64,000 nt of DNA from an uncultured Clostridium sp. (GCA_900548455.1 URKQ01000002.1:62001-126000); one strand, 5' to 3'. Shown: positions 53,435 through 62,307, counted from the first letter of the stretch. The notes: generated by a model from the sequence alone, not told the origin. Translations and numbers: made by a program.

Positions 53435-53470
53435 TAAGTTATAATTGCTAAAATAAGCTTTAATGCGATA

Positions 53471-53617
53471 AAAACTCAATTATCACCGCTCATTGGGGCT
53501 TCGAAGCTGACACACAGTAAGGATTAGTTAAAATAAGACTTCAGTGGAGATTTGCTTTAGTGTTTAAAGAGTATGAGCTCCTGCAGATACATTCGCTTGC
53601 GATAATTGAGTTTTTTT
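53471..53617 (+). repeat. Interspersed intergenic repeat, copy C, also acting as thrS terminator
   Basis: Flanked by a 14-bp perfect inverted repeat (AAAACTCAATTATC at 53471-53484, GATAATTGAGTTTT at 53601-53614) followed by T7, so it can terminate thrS. The 116-base interior contains TAAGGATTAGTTAAAATAAG (53518-53537), the core shared with copies A and B, and other short palindromes (GCTTCGAAGC). Unlike A and B its ends do not contain GGCTATCG. No gene is visible. Confidence 0.68.
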
Positions 53618-53678
53618 CTCGCATACAACTAATATAAGAATTACAACATGTGAAGAGTTATAGAAATAACCTATAAAA

Positions 53679-53722
53679 AAGCTGCTTAGAATGAAGCTGA
53701 AAAGCTTCATTCTAAGCAGCTT
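53679..53722 (-). terminator. Strong terminator after the C39-like gene
   Basis: Perfect 20-bp stem beginning AAGCTGCTTAGAATGAAGCT (53679-53698), GAAA tetraloop, and its complement at 53703-53722. T- and A-rich on both sides. It lies downstream of the minus-strand gene that ends at 53753. Confidence 0.85.
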
Positions 53723-53752
53723 CTTTTATTTATAATAAGAAAGTGCTTTACT

Positions 53753-54667
53753 TCACGTACCAACCCATACTGTTTTAAAAGTATTTTTGTCGATTTTAGC
53801 ATCTTTCTCCCCTGTTAATGGATCATTATAATAAAAATGAGTTTCATCCACTCCAGTTAAAAGTACGGCATGCTGCCTTTTATGTGCCGATACAGTAACT
53901 CCATTGCTTATCCATGTATAAGATACAGATGGTTCCTCAAATTCTGTATTTACCCAAACTACTATAGGTCTTCCACTTAAAAGTATTTGCTCTAATTTTG
54001 AAAAATCAGAACCCGTTAAATTTAAAGATTTTCCTGGTAAATACTCCTCAATCGTTGGTGCCAGTGCAATAGGATCAATTGAATACCCTGGCTTTTTCCC
54101 CGTAATATCTCCTACAAAACCAACTTCAGGGTTACCCCATTCTTTTATATTTCCACTTCCATCATAACTTATTGGCGTTTCATCTTTTTTAACTTTTGAA
54201 ATTACAGTTGATTTATCTACACTTATACCTGCAAAGTTTAAAAGCATAGTTAGTGATGTAGCTTCACATCCATTTTTATATTCTGGAAGTTGATTAATAA
54301 TAGCTACATCCATTCTAATTGTTTTTTCAGCTCTAAGCCGTGCTTCTTCTTCTTCTTTTTTTCTTTGAAGTTCTTCTTCTTTTTTTCTAGCTTCCTCAGC
54401 TTTTCTTGCCTCTTCCTCTTCCTTTGCTAATCTTTCAGCTTCTTCCTTTGCTGCCTTTTCTTCAGCTTTTTTTCTTTCTTCTTCCTCTTTTGCAAGTCTC
54501 TCTTCTTCTTCTAAGCTTATATATTCAACATTTTCTTTAGTTGCTAAAAAATTCATATGATCCTGAAGGGCACTAACCTTCTCACTTTCTTGCATATATA
54601 TTTTAACTGTAGTTATCAAAATTCCCAAGGAAAGTGCTAACACCAACGTTTTGAAAATTTTTTTCAC
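53753..54667 (-). CDS. C39-like cysteine peptidase with long charged coiled coil
   Basis: 304 residues: an N-terminal membrane segment (about res 5-23) that may be a signal anchor, then a highly charged alpha-helical stretch (about 52-115) almost wholly of E, K, A and R, then a C39-type peptidase domain (about 118-304). The likely catalytic Cys134 is in KNGCEATSLTML, His266 in RQHAVLLTG and the third residue Asp282 in YYNDPLTG. Such domains are found in secreted clostridial surface proteins. The Lys/Glu run has the AGA/GAA-rich codons expected of a repeat and may vary between strains. Substrate unknown. Confidence 0.85.
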   Translation of the reverse strand: MKKIFKTLVLALSLGILITTVKIYMQESEKVSALQDHMNFLATKENVEYISLEEEERLAKEEEERKKAEEKAAKEEAERLAKEEEEARKAEEARKKEEELQRKKEEEEARLRAEKTIRMDVAIINQLPEYKNGCEATSLTMLLNFAGISVDKSTVISKVKKDETPISYDGSGNIKEWGNPEVGFVGDITGKKPGYSIDPIALAPTIEEYLPGKSLNLTGSDFSKLEQILLSGRPIVVWVNTEFEEPSVSYTWISNGVTVSAHKRQHAVLLTGVDETHFYYNDPLTGEKDAKIDKNTFKTVWVGT

Positions 54668-54700
54668 AGTACACCCTCCTAAAAATTAAGCTATATATTT

Positions 54701-55603
54701 TTAACCTATCTTTGTAGTATTATCGTTCAATTGCTTTACTTCTTTAGGGGGTTTAGTCACAATACAAACAGAAATAATTATAATAATTGCACCTATTACC
54801 TGCTGAAAAGTTAATTTTTCTTTTAATATAATAAAGCTAAAAATAAAAGTTACAACAGGACATAAGTTTAAAAATAAAGTAGAAATTGTAACATCTAATT
54901 CTTTGTATGCATAGTTATAACCAAAGTTACCTAAAGCTGAACAAAATACAGCTAAAAATAACATATTAATTATTATAACTCCATTTATACCAGAATAATT
55001 CACAGTCTGAAATGGCATAAAAGGAATAAATGCTATAGTTCCAAACAACGCTTGATATGTTGTAATTGTAAGATTAGAATACTTCTTAAATAAAGGCTTT
55101 GTCACCACTAAGTAACCACACCATGATACTATACTTCCAGCTAAAAATAAATATCCCGTTACAGAGCCAGTAATCACGTCATTCCCTATGACTAAATATA
55201 TCCCTAAGATAGATGCTATAATACTTATTATACTCACTTTTGAAATTTTCGTTTTATAAAATATTTTATCTGAAATTAGTGCTGCTATTGGCAGAGTAGC
55301 TACTATAATTGAAGCTGAATTTGCGGAAACCCTAAGAACTCCATTATTCTCACATATAAAATATATAGTAATAGCAAATATGCCACTTAAAGCTAACCTG
55401 AAATAATCTTTTTTGTTTACTTTTTCTCTACTTGAAAATCTTTTTATAATTATAAGTATTATTGTAGCAATTAAAAACCTATAAAAGGCCATAGCAATTG
55501 GAGAAAAAACATCCAATGAGATTTTTATACTAACAAAAGATATTCCCCACATTATTACAACAATAATCAACGCAATATATGCCATTACTTTATTTTTATT
55601 CAT
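54701..55603 (-). CDS. EamA-family drug/metabolite transporter
   Basis: 300 residues with ten membrane helices and two EamA repeats, the first starting MAYIALIIVVIMWGISFVSI and the second FLAGSIVSWCGYLVVTKPLF. GNFGYNYAYKELD and LNLCPVVTFIFSFIILKEKLT are typical of the second repeat. Members export or import small metabolites such as amino acids; the substrate cannot be told. It is transcribed toward the C39-like gene, 33 bases away, so the two may share a transcript. Confidence 0.92.
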   Translation of the reverse strand: MNKNKVMAYIALIIVVIMWGISFVSIKISLDVFSPIAMAFYRFLIATIILIIIKRFSSREKVNKKDYFRLALSGIFAITIYFICENNGVLRVSANSASIIVATLPIAALISDKIFYKTKISKVSIISIIASILGIYLVIGNDVITGSVTGYLFLAGSIVSWCGYLVVTKPLFKKYSNLTITTYQALFGTIAFIPFMPFQTVNYSGINGVIIINMLFLAVFCSALGNFGYNYAYKELDVTISTLFLNLCPVVTFIFSFIILKEKLTFQQVIGAIIIIISVCIVTKPPKEVKQLNDNTTKIG

Positions 55604-55660
55604 ATTTCTACCCCCTACCCCTACATAATGAAATTATACCATGTTTTACTACAAACATCT

Positions 55661-55705
55661 AAGGGCTGTTGTAGAATGATTAAAAATCATTCTACAACAG
55701 CCCTT
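55661..55705 (-). terminator. Strong terminator of the sugar ABC operon
   Basis: Perfect 20-bp stem AAGGGCTGTTGTAGAATGAT with its complement after a five-base loop, four bases from the stop of the PsuG-like gene. Confidence 0.85.
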
Positions 55706-55708
55706 ATT

Positions 55709-56503
55709 CTACTTAATTACTAATTTGTCTGCCCATACTATGTTTGCAATTAGTGAATTAAGTTGTAACTTTGAGGATTGTCCATTAGACAATACATCAA
55801 TCATTTCATTTGCTGCTGGATGATAATACTTGCCTTCATGTTCTGCCCTCTTACCTGCCTCAATGGCTCTATATAAAATTTCTTTTGACTTTATTCGCTT
55901 GCTTTTAAATATTTCATTAAGTAGAAGCATCTTACCATTAATTTTCTCGTTATTATATATGCCTGATATTCTAATAGGCTTTCTATCAAAAACAAAACCT
56001 GAACATGTATCATTATTTTTCCCAAGTATACGCACATCATTATCAAGTAACCATTTTATTGTATCTTCTATATTCAACATATCCTTTGGTGAAGTTGCAA
56101 TTAATGTAACTGGTATATTTTTCAGAGCCCATAAATCGCAACAAAATTCTTCTCCTTTTATGTCTCCAATTCCTCCCATACCACATGTTACTGCTAATGA
56201 TATTTCCATTTCAGCTGCAACCTTCATAGTTCCTGAAGCTGTCAAAGCTCCACTTAAACCTTCATCACAACATTTATCTACGGAATATCCATCAATCCTT
56301 ATTAATTGATCTGCTCTCCTTCTAAATGGAATGTATTGTTCTAAAGATCCAATTACAATTTTACCTTTATCTATCCATGCTAATTTTCCTTGGTTGGGTA
56401 TCCAATTACTAATTAATTCAGCATCGTCTATTGATTTTAATCCATGTGTTAATAATGCAGTCTCTATTAAAAATTTAGGATTATTTCCAGTTTTCAAACT
56501 CAT
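55709..56503 (-). CDS. Divergent pseudouridine-5'-phosphate glycosidase-like protein (PsuG/IndA family)
   Basis: 264 residues, some 45 shorter than E. coli PsuG, but co-linear. By hand alignment, FLIETALLTHG matches ALESTIISHG, CGMGGIGDIKGEEFCCDL matches GGIGGVHRGAEHTFDISADL, and IATSPKDMLNIED matches CAGAKSILDLGL. The catalytic set of PsuG (Glu31, Lys93, Asp145, Lys166, Asn289, recalled) appears as Glu14, Arg69, Glu119, Lys140 and Asn249, so two residues differ. PsuG makes or splits a C-glycosidic bond between uracil and ribose 5-phosphate. No PsuK kinase is present. The gene overlaps the substrate-binding gene by 23 bases and is the last of a four-gene operon, so it should act on what the transporter brings in. 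Confidence 0.7.
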   Translation of the reverse strand: MSLKTGNNPKFLIETALLTHGLKSIDDAELISNWIPNQGKLAWIDKGKIVIGSLEQYIPFRRRADQLIRIDGYSVDKCCDEGLSGALTASGTMKVAAEMEISLAVTCGMGGIGDIKGEEFCCDLWALKNIPVTLIATSPKDMLNIEDTIKWLLDNDVRILGKNNDTCSGFVFDRKPIRISGIYNNEKINGKMLLLNEIFKSKRIKSKEILYRAIEAGKRAEHEGKYYHPAANEMIDVLSNGQSSKLQLNSLIANIVWADKLVIK

Positions 56504-57566
56504 TTATATTATCCTGATTTACTAATGTTAATGGTGAATATATTGGTTTATCAATTTCTTGTCCTTGTGCAACTTTCATTGCTAATAATAATCCTGCCTT
56601 TGTATATGCTGCACTAGAATATGTAATACTCCCCATCATTTTACCAGCTTTTATAGCTTCTTTTGCATCATTCGTAAAGTCAACTCCATATACTAACACA
56701 TCGTTTTTACCTGCGTCTTCTAACGCTTCTATCGCTCCTAATGCCATTACATCATTACAAGCAAAAATGCCTTTTAACTCTGGATTACTTTGAATAAGAT
56801 TTTTAGTTATTTCATATGCTTTATTTCTGTCCCAATCTGCTGGTTGTATATTAACTAACTCAATATCTTTAGCTCCTTCAAAGTATTCTTTTGCGCCATT
56901 TGTTCTTCCTTCACTTTGTCCTGCTCCTGGTAACCCTTGTATTATAGCAACCTCACCAGCTTTTATACGATCTACCATATCTTTAGCAACCATTTTTCCC
57001 TGTTCTTGAAAATCCACAGTTATTTTGGCATCTAAAACACCATCTGCTGCTTCCAGTGCTTCCTTATTAAATCCAGGCCCTAAGTTAATAATAGGTGTTC
57101 CCTTTTGATTGGCTCTAACAACTCCAGGAATTAAATTAGTACCTTCAATTGGTGAAACAATTATTGCATCATAATCCTTTGCAATCATTGCATCTAGTGC
57201 TTCAAGTTGTGATGCAGTATCCCCCTCTGTTGGTGCAGCTACAACATCTATTTCAATATCAAGTTTTTCTGCTGCTTCTTCATAACACTTCTTCATGTTG
57301 GCCCAAAATTGATTGGTTAATGAAATAATTAATACTCCTACTTTTTCCTTTTTACCTTCTTCTGGCATAGGAGCTAGTTGTTTCTGTAATTCCTCATCAA
57401 TTTGACTCATAAGAGAATTAACTTGGCTTGTTTCAACAGCTATTTCTTCTTTTTTTTCATTTTCATCTTTTCCACTATTAGTTTTATCTGCTGTGCATCC
57501 TACTAAAATGCTTGTACATAAAGATAGTACCAAAATTGATGATATCCACTTTTTAAGTTTAATCAT
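56481..57566 (-). CDS. Sugar-type ABC transporter substrate-binding lipoprotein
   Basis: 361 residues with a lipoprotein signal (LVGCTADK, Cys at about res 24), a Lys/Glu linker and a ribose-binding-protein fold: KVGVLIISLTNQFWANMKKC, DAIIVSPIEGTNLIPGVVRA, GIFACNDVMALGAIEALED. This is the RbsB/periplasmic-binding-protein-1 type of the CUT2 family that binds ribose, xylose, galactose and similar sugars. The position downstream of the permease is usual for this operon type. The binding pocket residues were not compared, so the sugar is unknown; the neighbouring PsuG-like gene hints at a ribose- or nucleoside-like ligand. Confidence 0.9.
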   Translation of the reverse strand: MIKLKKWISSILVLSLCTSILVGCTADKTNSGKDENEKKEEIAVETSQVNSLMSQIDEELQKQLAPMPEEGKKEKVGVLIISLTNQFWANMKKCYEEAAEKLDIEIDVVAAPTEGDTASQLEALDAMIAKDYDAIIVSPIEGTNLIPGVVRANQKGTPIINLGPGFNKEALEAADGVLDAKITVDFQEQGKMVAKDMVDRIKAGEVAIIQGLPGAGQSEGRTNGAKEYFEGAKDIELVNIQPADWDRNKAYEITKNLIQSNPELKGIFACNDVMALGAIEALEDAGKNDVLVYGVDFTNDAKEAIKAGKMMGSITYSSAAYTKAGLLLAMKVAQGQEIDKPIYSPLTLVNQDNINEFENWK

Positions 57567-57596
57567 TGTTCATTCATCCTTTCACTTTTAAGTTTG

Positions 57597-58589
57597 TTAA
57601 TTTAGCTGAATCTTTCTATGTTCTCTGGCCTCTGAAATTACAACCGACAACAATAAAAGAACACCTATAAACGCTTGTTGATAATATGGTGAAATACTAA
57701 GTATTGTTAGTCCATTTCTTATAACTCCTAATAAAAATACTGCTATAACGGTACCAATAATATTAGCCTTCCCACCAGTGCTTAAGGTTCCTCCCATAAT
57801 TACTGCTGTAATTGCATCCATTTCCATAAACAATCCTGCATTTGCTTCTGCAGAATTTAATCTAGCAGTAACTATTAATCCAACAATTCCACTCATTAAT
57901 CCCATAATGATGAAAATAGTTATCCTATATACACCTGTTTTGACACCAACTTTTCTTAATGCATCTCCATTGCCACCTAATGCAAGTGCATATTTTCCCC
58001 ATTTAGTTCTATGTAAAATAAAAATTGAAAATATACATAATGCTATAGCAATTACTATAGGTGGATTTATTCTTTCTAGGTCACCTTTCCCCCAAAAGGT
58101 AAAACTTTTAGGAAATCCTGTAATCGGCGCCCCTTTTGTTATTATTAATGCTAATCCTCTATATAAACTTGCTGTAGCCAATGTTACTATAAATGGATTA
58201 ATCCGTTTATAATGAATTAGTGCCCCATTTATATATCCCATAATTACAGCACTAAATACCCCTATTAATATACTTATTAATACAGAACATTTATTAGAAA
58301 TTAATATTGCCATAATAATTCCACTTAGTGATACGATTGACCCAACTGAAAGATCAATTCCTCCAGATGCAATAACAAATGTCATTGCTAAGGCTAAAAT
58401 CAGCTTTATAGAAATGGAATCTAATATATTTCTAAAATTAATCCACGTAAAAAAATAAAGAGATTTAATACTCAAAAATGCACATATAATTATTAAGATA
58501 ATTAACAATACAAATTGCGATATAAAATTATCCATTACAAAGTTAACTTTATGTCTGTGCTTATGATTCATCCATATATCTCTTCTCAC
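57597..58589 (-). CDS. CUT2-type sugar ABC permease (RbsC-like)
   Basis: 330 residues with about nine helices. FVIASGGIDLSVGSIVSLSG (about res 75-94) and TARLNSAEANAGLFMEMDAI, then VIMGGTLSTGGKANIIGTV, are family motifs. The GTG start at 58589 has AGGTGAT four bases before it and overlaps the ATPase gene by 29 bases, indicating coupling. Confidence 0.92.
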   Translation of the reverse strand: MRRDIWMNHKHRHKVNFVMDNFISQFVLLIILIIICAFLSIKSLYFFTWINFRNILDSISIKLILALAMTFVIASGGIDLSVGSIVSLSGIIMAILISNKCSVLISILIGVFSAVIMGYINGALIHYKRINPFIVTLATASLYRGLALIITKGAPITGFPKSFTFWGKGDLERINPPIVIAIALCIFSIFILHRTKWGKYALALGGNGDALRKVGVKTGVYRITIFIIMGLMSGIVGLIVTARLNSAEANAGLFMEMDAITAVIMGGTLSTGGKANIIGTVIAVFLLGVIRNGLTILSISPYYQQAFIGVLLLLSVVISEAREHRKIQLN

Positions 58590-59346
58590 TTAAATCACCT
58601 GCACTTTCACCTATTTCATTTTTCATAATCAATGAAATGATATCATTTATAGAACTTTCTGACGGTTTGACTTCTGATATAACATTACCATTTCTCATAA
58701 TATAAACTCTATCAGATACATCATATACACTATTAATATTATGACTAATAACTATTATGGTTTTACCGTATTTATTTAGTTTTTTAATTAACTCCATTGT
58801 TGCACTAGTTTCTTTTATCCCCATTGCTGCAGTAGGTTCATCAAAAATTATTACATCATTATTTTGATGAATAGCTCTTGCTATAGCAATACTTTGTCTT
58901 TGTCCACCCGAAAGATATCCAACTGGTACTTGAATATCTTTTATATTAATATTTAAACTATCTAGTAACCTTTGAGCTTCAATATTCATGGATTTTTTAT
59001 CTAAGAATATTGTATATTTAACCATTTCATTGCCTAAAAAAATATTTTCTACACTATTTTTATAATTATCTAAAGCTAAATCTTGATATACTGTTGATAT
59101 TCCTTCTTTTATGGAAATCCTTGGACTTAACTTTTTATATTTTCTATTTCCTATTAGTATATTTCCACTATCAGGTTCATGTAATCCTGACAAAATCTTT
59201 ATCAAAGTACTTTTCCCAGACCCGTTATCACCAACTATTGAAATAATTTCACCCTTGTATATATCAATATTAATATTTTTTAACGCTTGGATATGTCCAA
59301 AATTTTTTGATATATTTTCTAATCCTATAATTTTCTCTCTATCCAT
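58561..59346 (-). CDS. Sugar ABC ATPase with a single nucleotide-binding domain
   Basis: 261 residues: Walker A VGDNGSGKSTLIKIL (about res 37-51), signature LSGGQRQSIAIARAI (about 145-159), Walker B VIIFDEPTAAMG and the switch His in VISHNIN. Ribose and galactose systems normally use a double-domain ATPase of about 500 residues, so this is a half-length form as in FrcA-type transporters and should act as a homodimer. First gene of the operon; upstream are two palindromes and a probable TTGACG -35 element. Confidence 0.92.
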   Translation of the reverse strand: MDREKIIGLENISKNFGHIQALKNINIDIYKGEIISIVGDNGSGKSTLIKILSGLHEPDSGNILIGNRKYKKLSPRISIKEGISTVYQDLALDNYKNSVENIFLGNEMVKYTIFLDKKSMNIEAQRLLDSLNINIKDIQVPVGYLSGGQRQSIAIARAIHQNNDVIIFDEPTAAMGIKETSATMELIKKLNKYGKTIIVISHNINSVYDVSDRVYIMRNGNVISEVKPSESSINDIISLIMKNEIGESAGDLSEKRYMDES

Positions 59347-59366
59347 ATCATCACCCCCATAATCTT

Positions 59367-59405
59367 ATCATTATGTAATGATTTGGTCTAATAGATAAAA
59401 TCTAT
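59367..59405. promoter_or_regulatory. Two palindromes upstream of the sugar ABC operon
   Basis: ATCATTATGTAATGAT (59367-59382) and ATAGATAAAATCTAT (59391-59405) are both perfect palindromes within 60 bases of the operon start, downstream of a weak -35 element TTGACG. They are candidate operator sites for an unidentified regulator. Confidence 0.4.
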
Positions 59406-59482
59406 AAATAGTCATTTTTGTATATATTTCGTCAATAGTACTTTTATTAATATATTATTATTTTAATTTTTTCAAAAAAATT

Positions 59483-59506
59483 AAGGAGTATTATACAATA
59501 CTCCTT
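59483..59506 (-). terminator. Terminator after the NMT1-linked ABC permease
   Basis: Perfect 10-bp stem AAGGAGTATT / AATACTCCTT with a four-base loop, followed on the minus strand by AATTTTTTTG. Confidence 0.85.
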
Positions 59507-59519
59507 ATGCCATATAATA

Positions 59520-60338
59520 TTATCTTCTTGTTGCATATTTTTTTTCAAAATAATGAACTGCTTCATACATTAAATAAGCTATAACAGCAAGAACAATAAC
59601 ACTCATCATAACCATATCTAATTGAGCAACCTGTCCACCATAAACTATCAAGAAACCTAATCCTTCCTTTGCTACTAGGAATTCTCCCATTATTACTCCT
59701 ACCCAAGAAAGTCCAACGCTTATCTTTAACGCTGATATTAAAGTTGGAGTTGTTGCTGGAATAATTAAATTAATTAATATTTTAAATTTAGACGCTCCAA
59801 AGGTTTTTAATAGTTTAATCTTGTCTTCTTCCACTTCTCTAAATCCCGAAAGCATACTTATTATAGTTGATATTACGGATATAAGCAATGCCATAAGAAT
59901 TATTGCCTTCATTCCATTTCCTGCCCAAAATATAATAATAGGACCTAGTGCTACCTTAGGTAATGCATTTAAAACTACAATATATGGATCTAAAACCTTG
60001 CATAAAAAATCTGACCACCATAATAATATTGCAATTAAAGTTCCAATAAGTGTTCCAAGAACAAATCCAATTATAGTTTCATAACAAGTAACTGATATAT
60101 GTCTAATTAAAGTTCCTTCATTATATATCTTAATAAAACTCTTCACCATTCTAGATGGAGTACTTGTTAAAAAGGGATCAATTATTTTAAAATAACCAAG
60201 AATCTCCCATAAAGAAAAAAATGCAACTAATATAAGTATTCTAGTTATAATTACTTTTCTATTTCTTCCCTTTACTCCTCTCAAATACTCTTTATGCTCT
60301 TTGCTTATCACTAAAGACTCATTATTTTTCTTCTTCAC
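59520..60338 (-). CDS. ABC transporter permease (SsuC/TauC/ThiX-like)
   Basis: 272 residues from a GTG at 60338, chosen because AAGGAG lies about ten bases upstream; the ATG at 60395 lacks a site and overlaps the ATPase by over 70 bases. Six helices are visible, with the permease EAA-type loop LLKTFGASKFKILINLIIPA (about res 178-197). It overlaps the ATPase gene by 17 bases. The transporter class imports nitrate, sulphonates, taurine or thiamine precursors; nothing here decides which. No thiamine riboswitch was seen in the operon. Confidence 0.87.
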   Translation of the reverse strand: MKKKNNESLVISKEHKEYLRGVKGRNRKVIITRILILVAFFSLWEILGYFKIIDPFLTSTPSRMVKSFIKIYNEGTLIRHISVTCYETIIGFVLGTLIGTLIAILLWWSDFLCKVLDPYIVVLNALPKVALGPIIIFWAGNGMKAIILMALLISVISTIISMLSGFREVEEDKIKLLKTFGASKFKILINLIIPATTPTLISALKISVGLSWVGVIMGEFLVAKEGLGFLIVYGGQVAQLDMVMMSVIVLAVIAYLMYEAVHYFEKKYATRR

Positions 60339-61095
60339 TATAATCCATCTCCTTCCAAATATCATTGAAATAATCTCTAAATTTTGGATGTTCACGACAT
60401 TTTAAAGGAGTTAATTCCTCATCTTCAAAATTAATATTTACTATCTTTTTTATTACAGCCGGTCTTTTTGATAAAACTACAATCTTTGATGACATAGAAA
60501 CTGCCTCGGAAATATCATGAGTCACCATTATTGCTGTTTTACCTTCTTTTTTTATTATTTCATATATTTCATCACTTACATTCAATCTAGTTTGATAATC
60601 TAGAGCTGAAAATGGCTCATCTAGAAGTAATACTTCTGGATCAAGAGCTAAAGTTCTAATTAGGGCAACTCTTTGCCTCATACCTCCTGAAAGCTGTCTT
60701 GGATAATGATTTCTAAATTCCCACAAATTATAGTTTTCAAGTAACTGCTTTAATTTTTTTTGATTTTCCTTAGTTAATTGATTTTTTATCTTTAATCCTA
60801 TACTTACATTATCCAGTACAGTTAACCACTCAAATAATTGATCCTTTTGAAACATATAGCCAAGTTTACTTGAATATCCATTTTGTTCTGTTCCATCAAT
60901 ATATATTTTCCCATCTGATGGATTTATAAGCCCTGAAATAATATTTAAAAGTGTAGATTTTCCACATCCAGATGGCCCAACTATACTTGTAAATTCTCCA
61001 TTTTCAACATCAAAACTTATATTCTTTAACGCCACCGTCTCTGCTGTAATTGTATGATAGTTCATATAAACATTCTTTACCTCTACCTTCTTCAT
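60322..61095 (-). CDS. ABC transporter ATPase (SsuB/TauB-like)
   Basis: 257 residues: Walker A VGPSGCGKSTLLNIIS (about res 38-53), LSGGMRQRVALIRTLALD (signature), LLLDEPFSALD (Walker B) and VTHDISEAV. LSGGMRQR is typical of the nitrate/sulphonate/taurine import family. It is preceded by a 186-base gap that holds a hairpin, and followed by the permease with overlap. Confidence 0.92.
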   Translation of the reverse strand: MKKVEVKNVYMNYHTITAETVALKNISFDVENGEFTSIVGPSGCGKSTLLNIISGLINPSDGKIYIDGTEQNGYSSKLGYMFQKDQLFEWLTVLDNVSIGLKIKNQLTKENQKKLKQLLENYNLWEFRNHYPRQLSGGMRQRVALIRTLALDPEVLLLDEPFSALDYQTRLNVSDEIYEIIKKEGKTAIMVTHDISEAVSMSSKIVVLSKRPAVIKKIVNINFEDEELTPLKCREHPKFRDYFNDIWKEMDYSEEEK

Positions 61096-61226
61096 ATACC
61101 CATCTCCACATCCGTTCTTATTCCACTTTTCATCTTATTTTTCTGTATATTTTAATATATGACCAACCTTCCAATGTTGCTAATAATAATTCAATGTTAC
61201 TGTACTTTAAATGGCTATTTCAAAAT

Positions 61227-61262
61227 GGCTCTGTATGCAGGAAAACGCCTGCACACAGAGCC
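61227..61262 (-). terminator. Intra-operon hairpin after the NMT1-type binding protein gene
   Basis: Stem GGCTCTGTATGCAGG / CCTGCACACAGAGCC with a six-base loop. One base pair mismatches on the plus strand but becomes a G-U pair in the minus-strand RNA, which points to use on that strand. T-tract weak (ATTTTG), so it may only reduce downstream expression, keeping binding protein in excess. Confidence 0.7.
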
Positions 61263-61281
61263 TACAAAACCTTATTCAGCT

Positions 61282-62307
61282 TTATTTTAATGCTTCCTCA
61301 CTAATTGAATTATCAACTATTTTCTCAAATTTAGGTCTAGTGGTAATTAACTCTTTATCGTAATGTTCAATAATATCCATAAGTCTATTTATATCCTCTT
61401 CACTTACAACAGGAGTACTTGCATAAGCTTCTATTTTTTTGTAGTTTCCAATAACTGTAGCTATTACTTCTTCATCTGTACCAGTAAAAAATTCCTTAAT
61501 AGCTCCTGCTACCTTTTTATCATCAGTATTCATTACCCATTCCTGTCCTTTTTCAATAGCTTTAACAAATTTAACTAATACATCTCTATTTTCTTTTATA
61601 TAAGAATTAAGAGCATAATAACAAGTATAAGGCAAATTCCCAGCACTTTCTCCTACTGAAGCAACAATTTGACCTCCTGTTTCTTTAGCTATTAATGTTG
61701 CATTAGGTTCAAACAAAGCTGCATAATCACCAGTACCTCCTAAAAAAGCACCAGGTATAGCATCAAAAGAAATGTTAGTAACTAACTTAATATCTTTATC
61801 CTTGTCTATCTTTTTTTGTTCAAGCACATATTCAAGTGCCATCTCTGGCATTCCACCTGGTCTTCCACCAATTACAGTACTACCTTTAATATCATCCCAT
61901 GAAAAGTCATTATGTTCTTCTTTAGATACTAAAAATGATCCATCTTTCTGTGTAAGTTGTGCAAATACTACAGGTAGATCTTCTCTTCCTTGATTATGAA
62001 TATAAATTACTTGCTCTGGACCTGAAAATCCTATATCCACATTACCACTTATAAGTTGTTGCATAGTTTTATCTGCACCTTGACCTGTTGTAAGTTCAAT
62101 TTTAAGCCCTTCTTCCTCAAAAAAACCTTGACTTATAGCAGCATACATTGGTGCATAAAATATTGACCTAGTTACTTCATTAACTTTTACAGTAGTTTTC
62201 CCACCTTCATTTACCTTTGAACTTCCCTTACTACAACCTGCAAACATCCCTAAAGTAATAAATATACACATAAAGGTTCCAATAAGCTTAAAACTATTTT
62301 TTTTCAT
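61282..62307 (-). CDS. NMT1/SsuA-type ABC substrate-binding lipoprotein
   Basis: 341 residues with a lipobox (MFAGCSKG, Cys at about res 25) and a two-lobe fold: RSIFYAPMYAAISQGFFEEE, VDIGFSGPEQVI, VIGGRPGGMPEMALEYVL, DYAALFEPNATLIAKE. Such proteins bind thiamine precursors, nitrate, sulphonates or taurine; the ligand is not clear. The operon is binding protein-ATPase-permease. A probable promoter TTAACA-16-TATAGA lies 20-50 bases upstream. Confidence 0.9.
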   Translation of the reverse strand: MKKNSFKLIGTFMCIFITLGMFAGCSKGSSKVNEGGKTTVKVNEVTRSIFYAPMYAAISQGFFEEEGLKIELTTGQGADKTMQQLISGNVDIGFSGPEQVIYIHNQGREDLPVVFAQLTQKDGSFLVSKEEHNDFSWDDIKGSTVIGGRPGGMPEMALEYVLEQKKIDKDKDIKLVTNISFDAIPGAFLGGTGDYAALFEPNATLIAKETGGQIVASVGESAGNLPYTCYYALNSYIKENRDVLVKFVKAIEKGQEWVMNTDDKKVAGAIKEFFTGTDEEVIATVIGNYKKIEAYASTPVVSEEDINRLMDIIEHYDKELITTRPKFEKIVDNSISEEALK

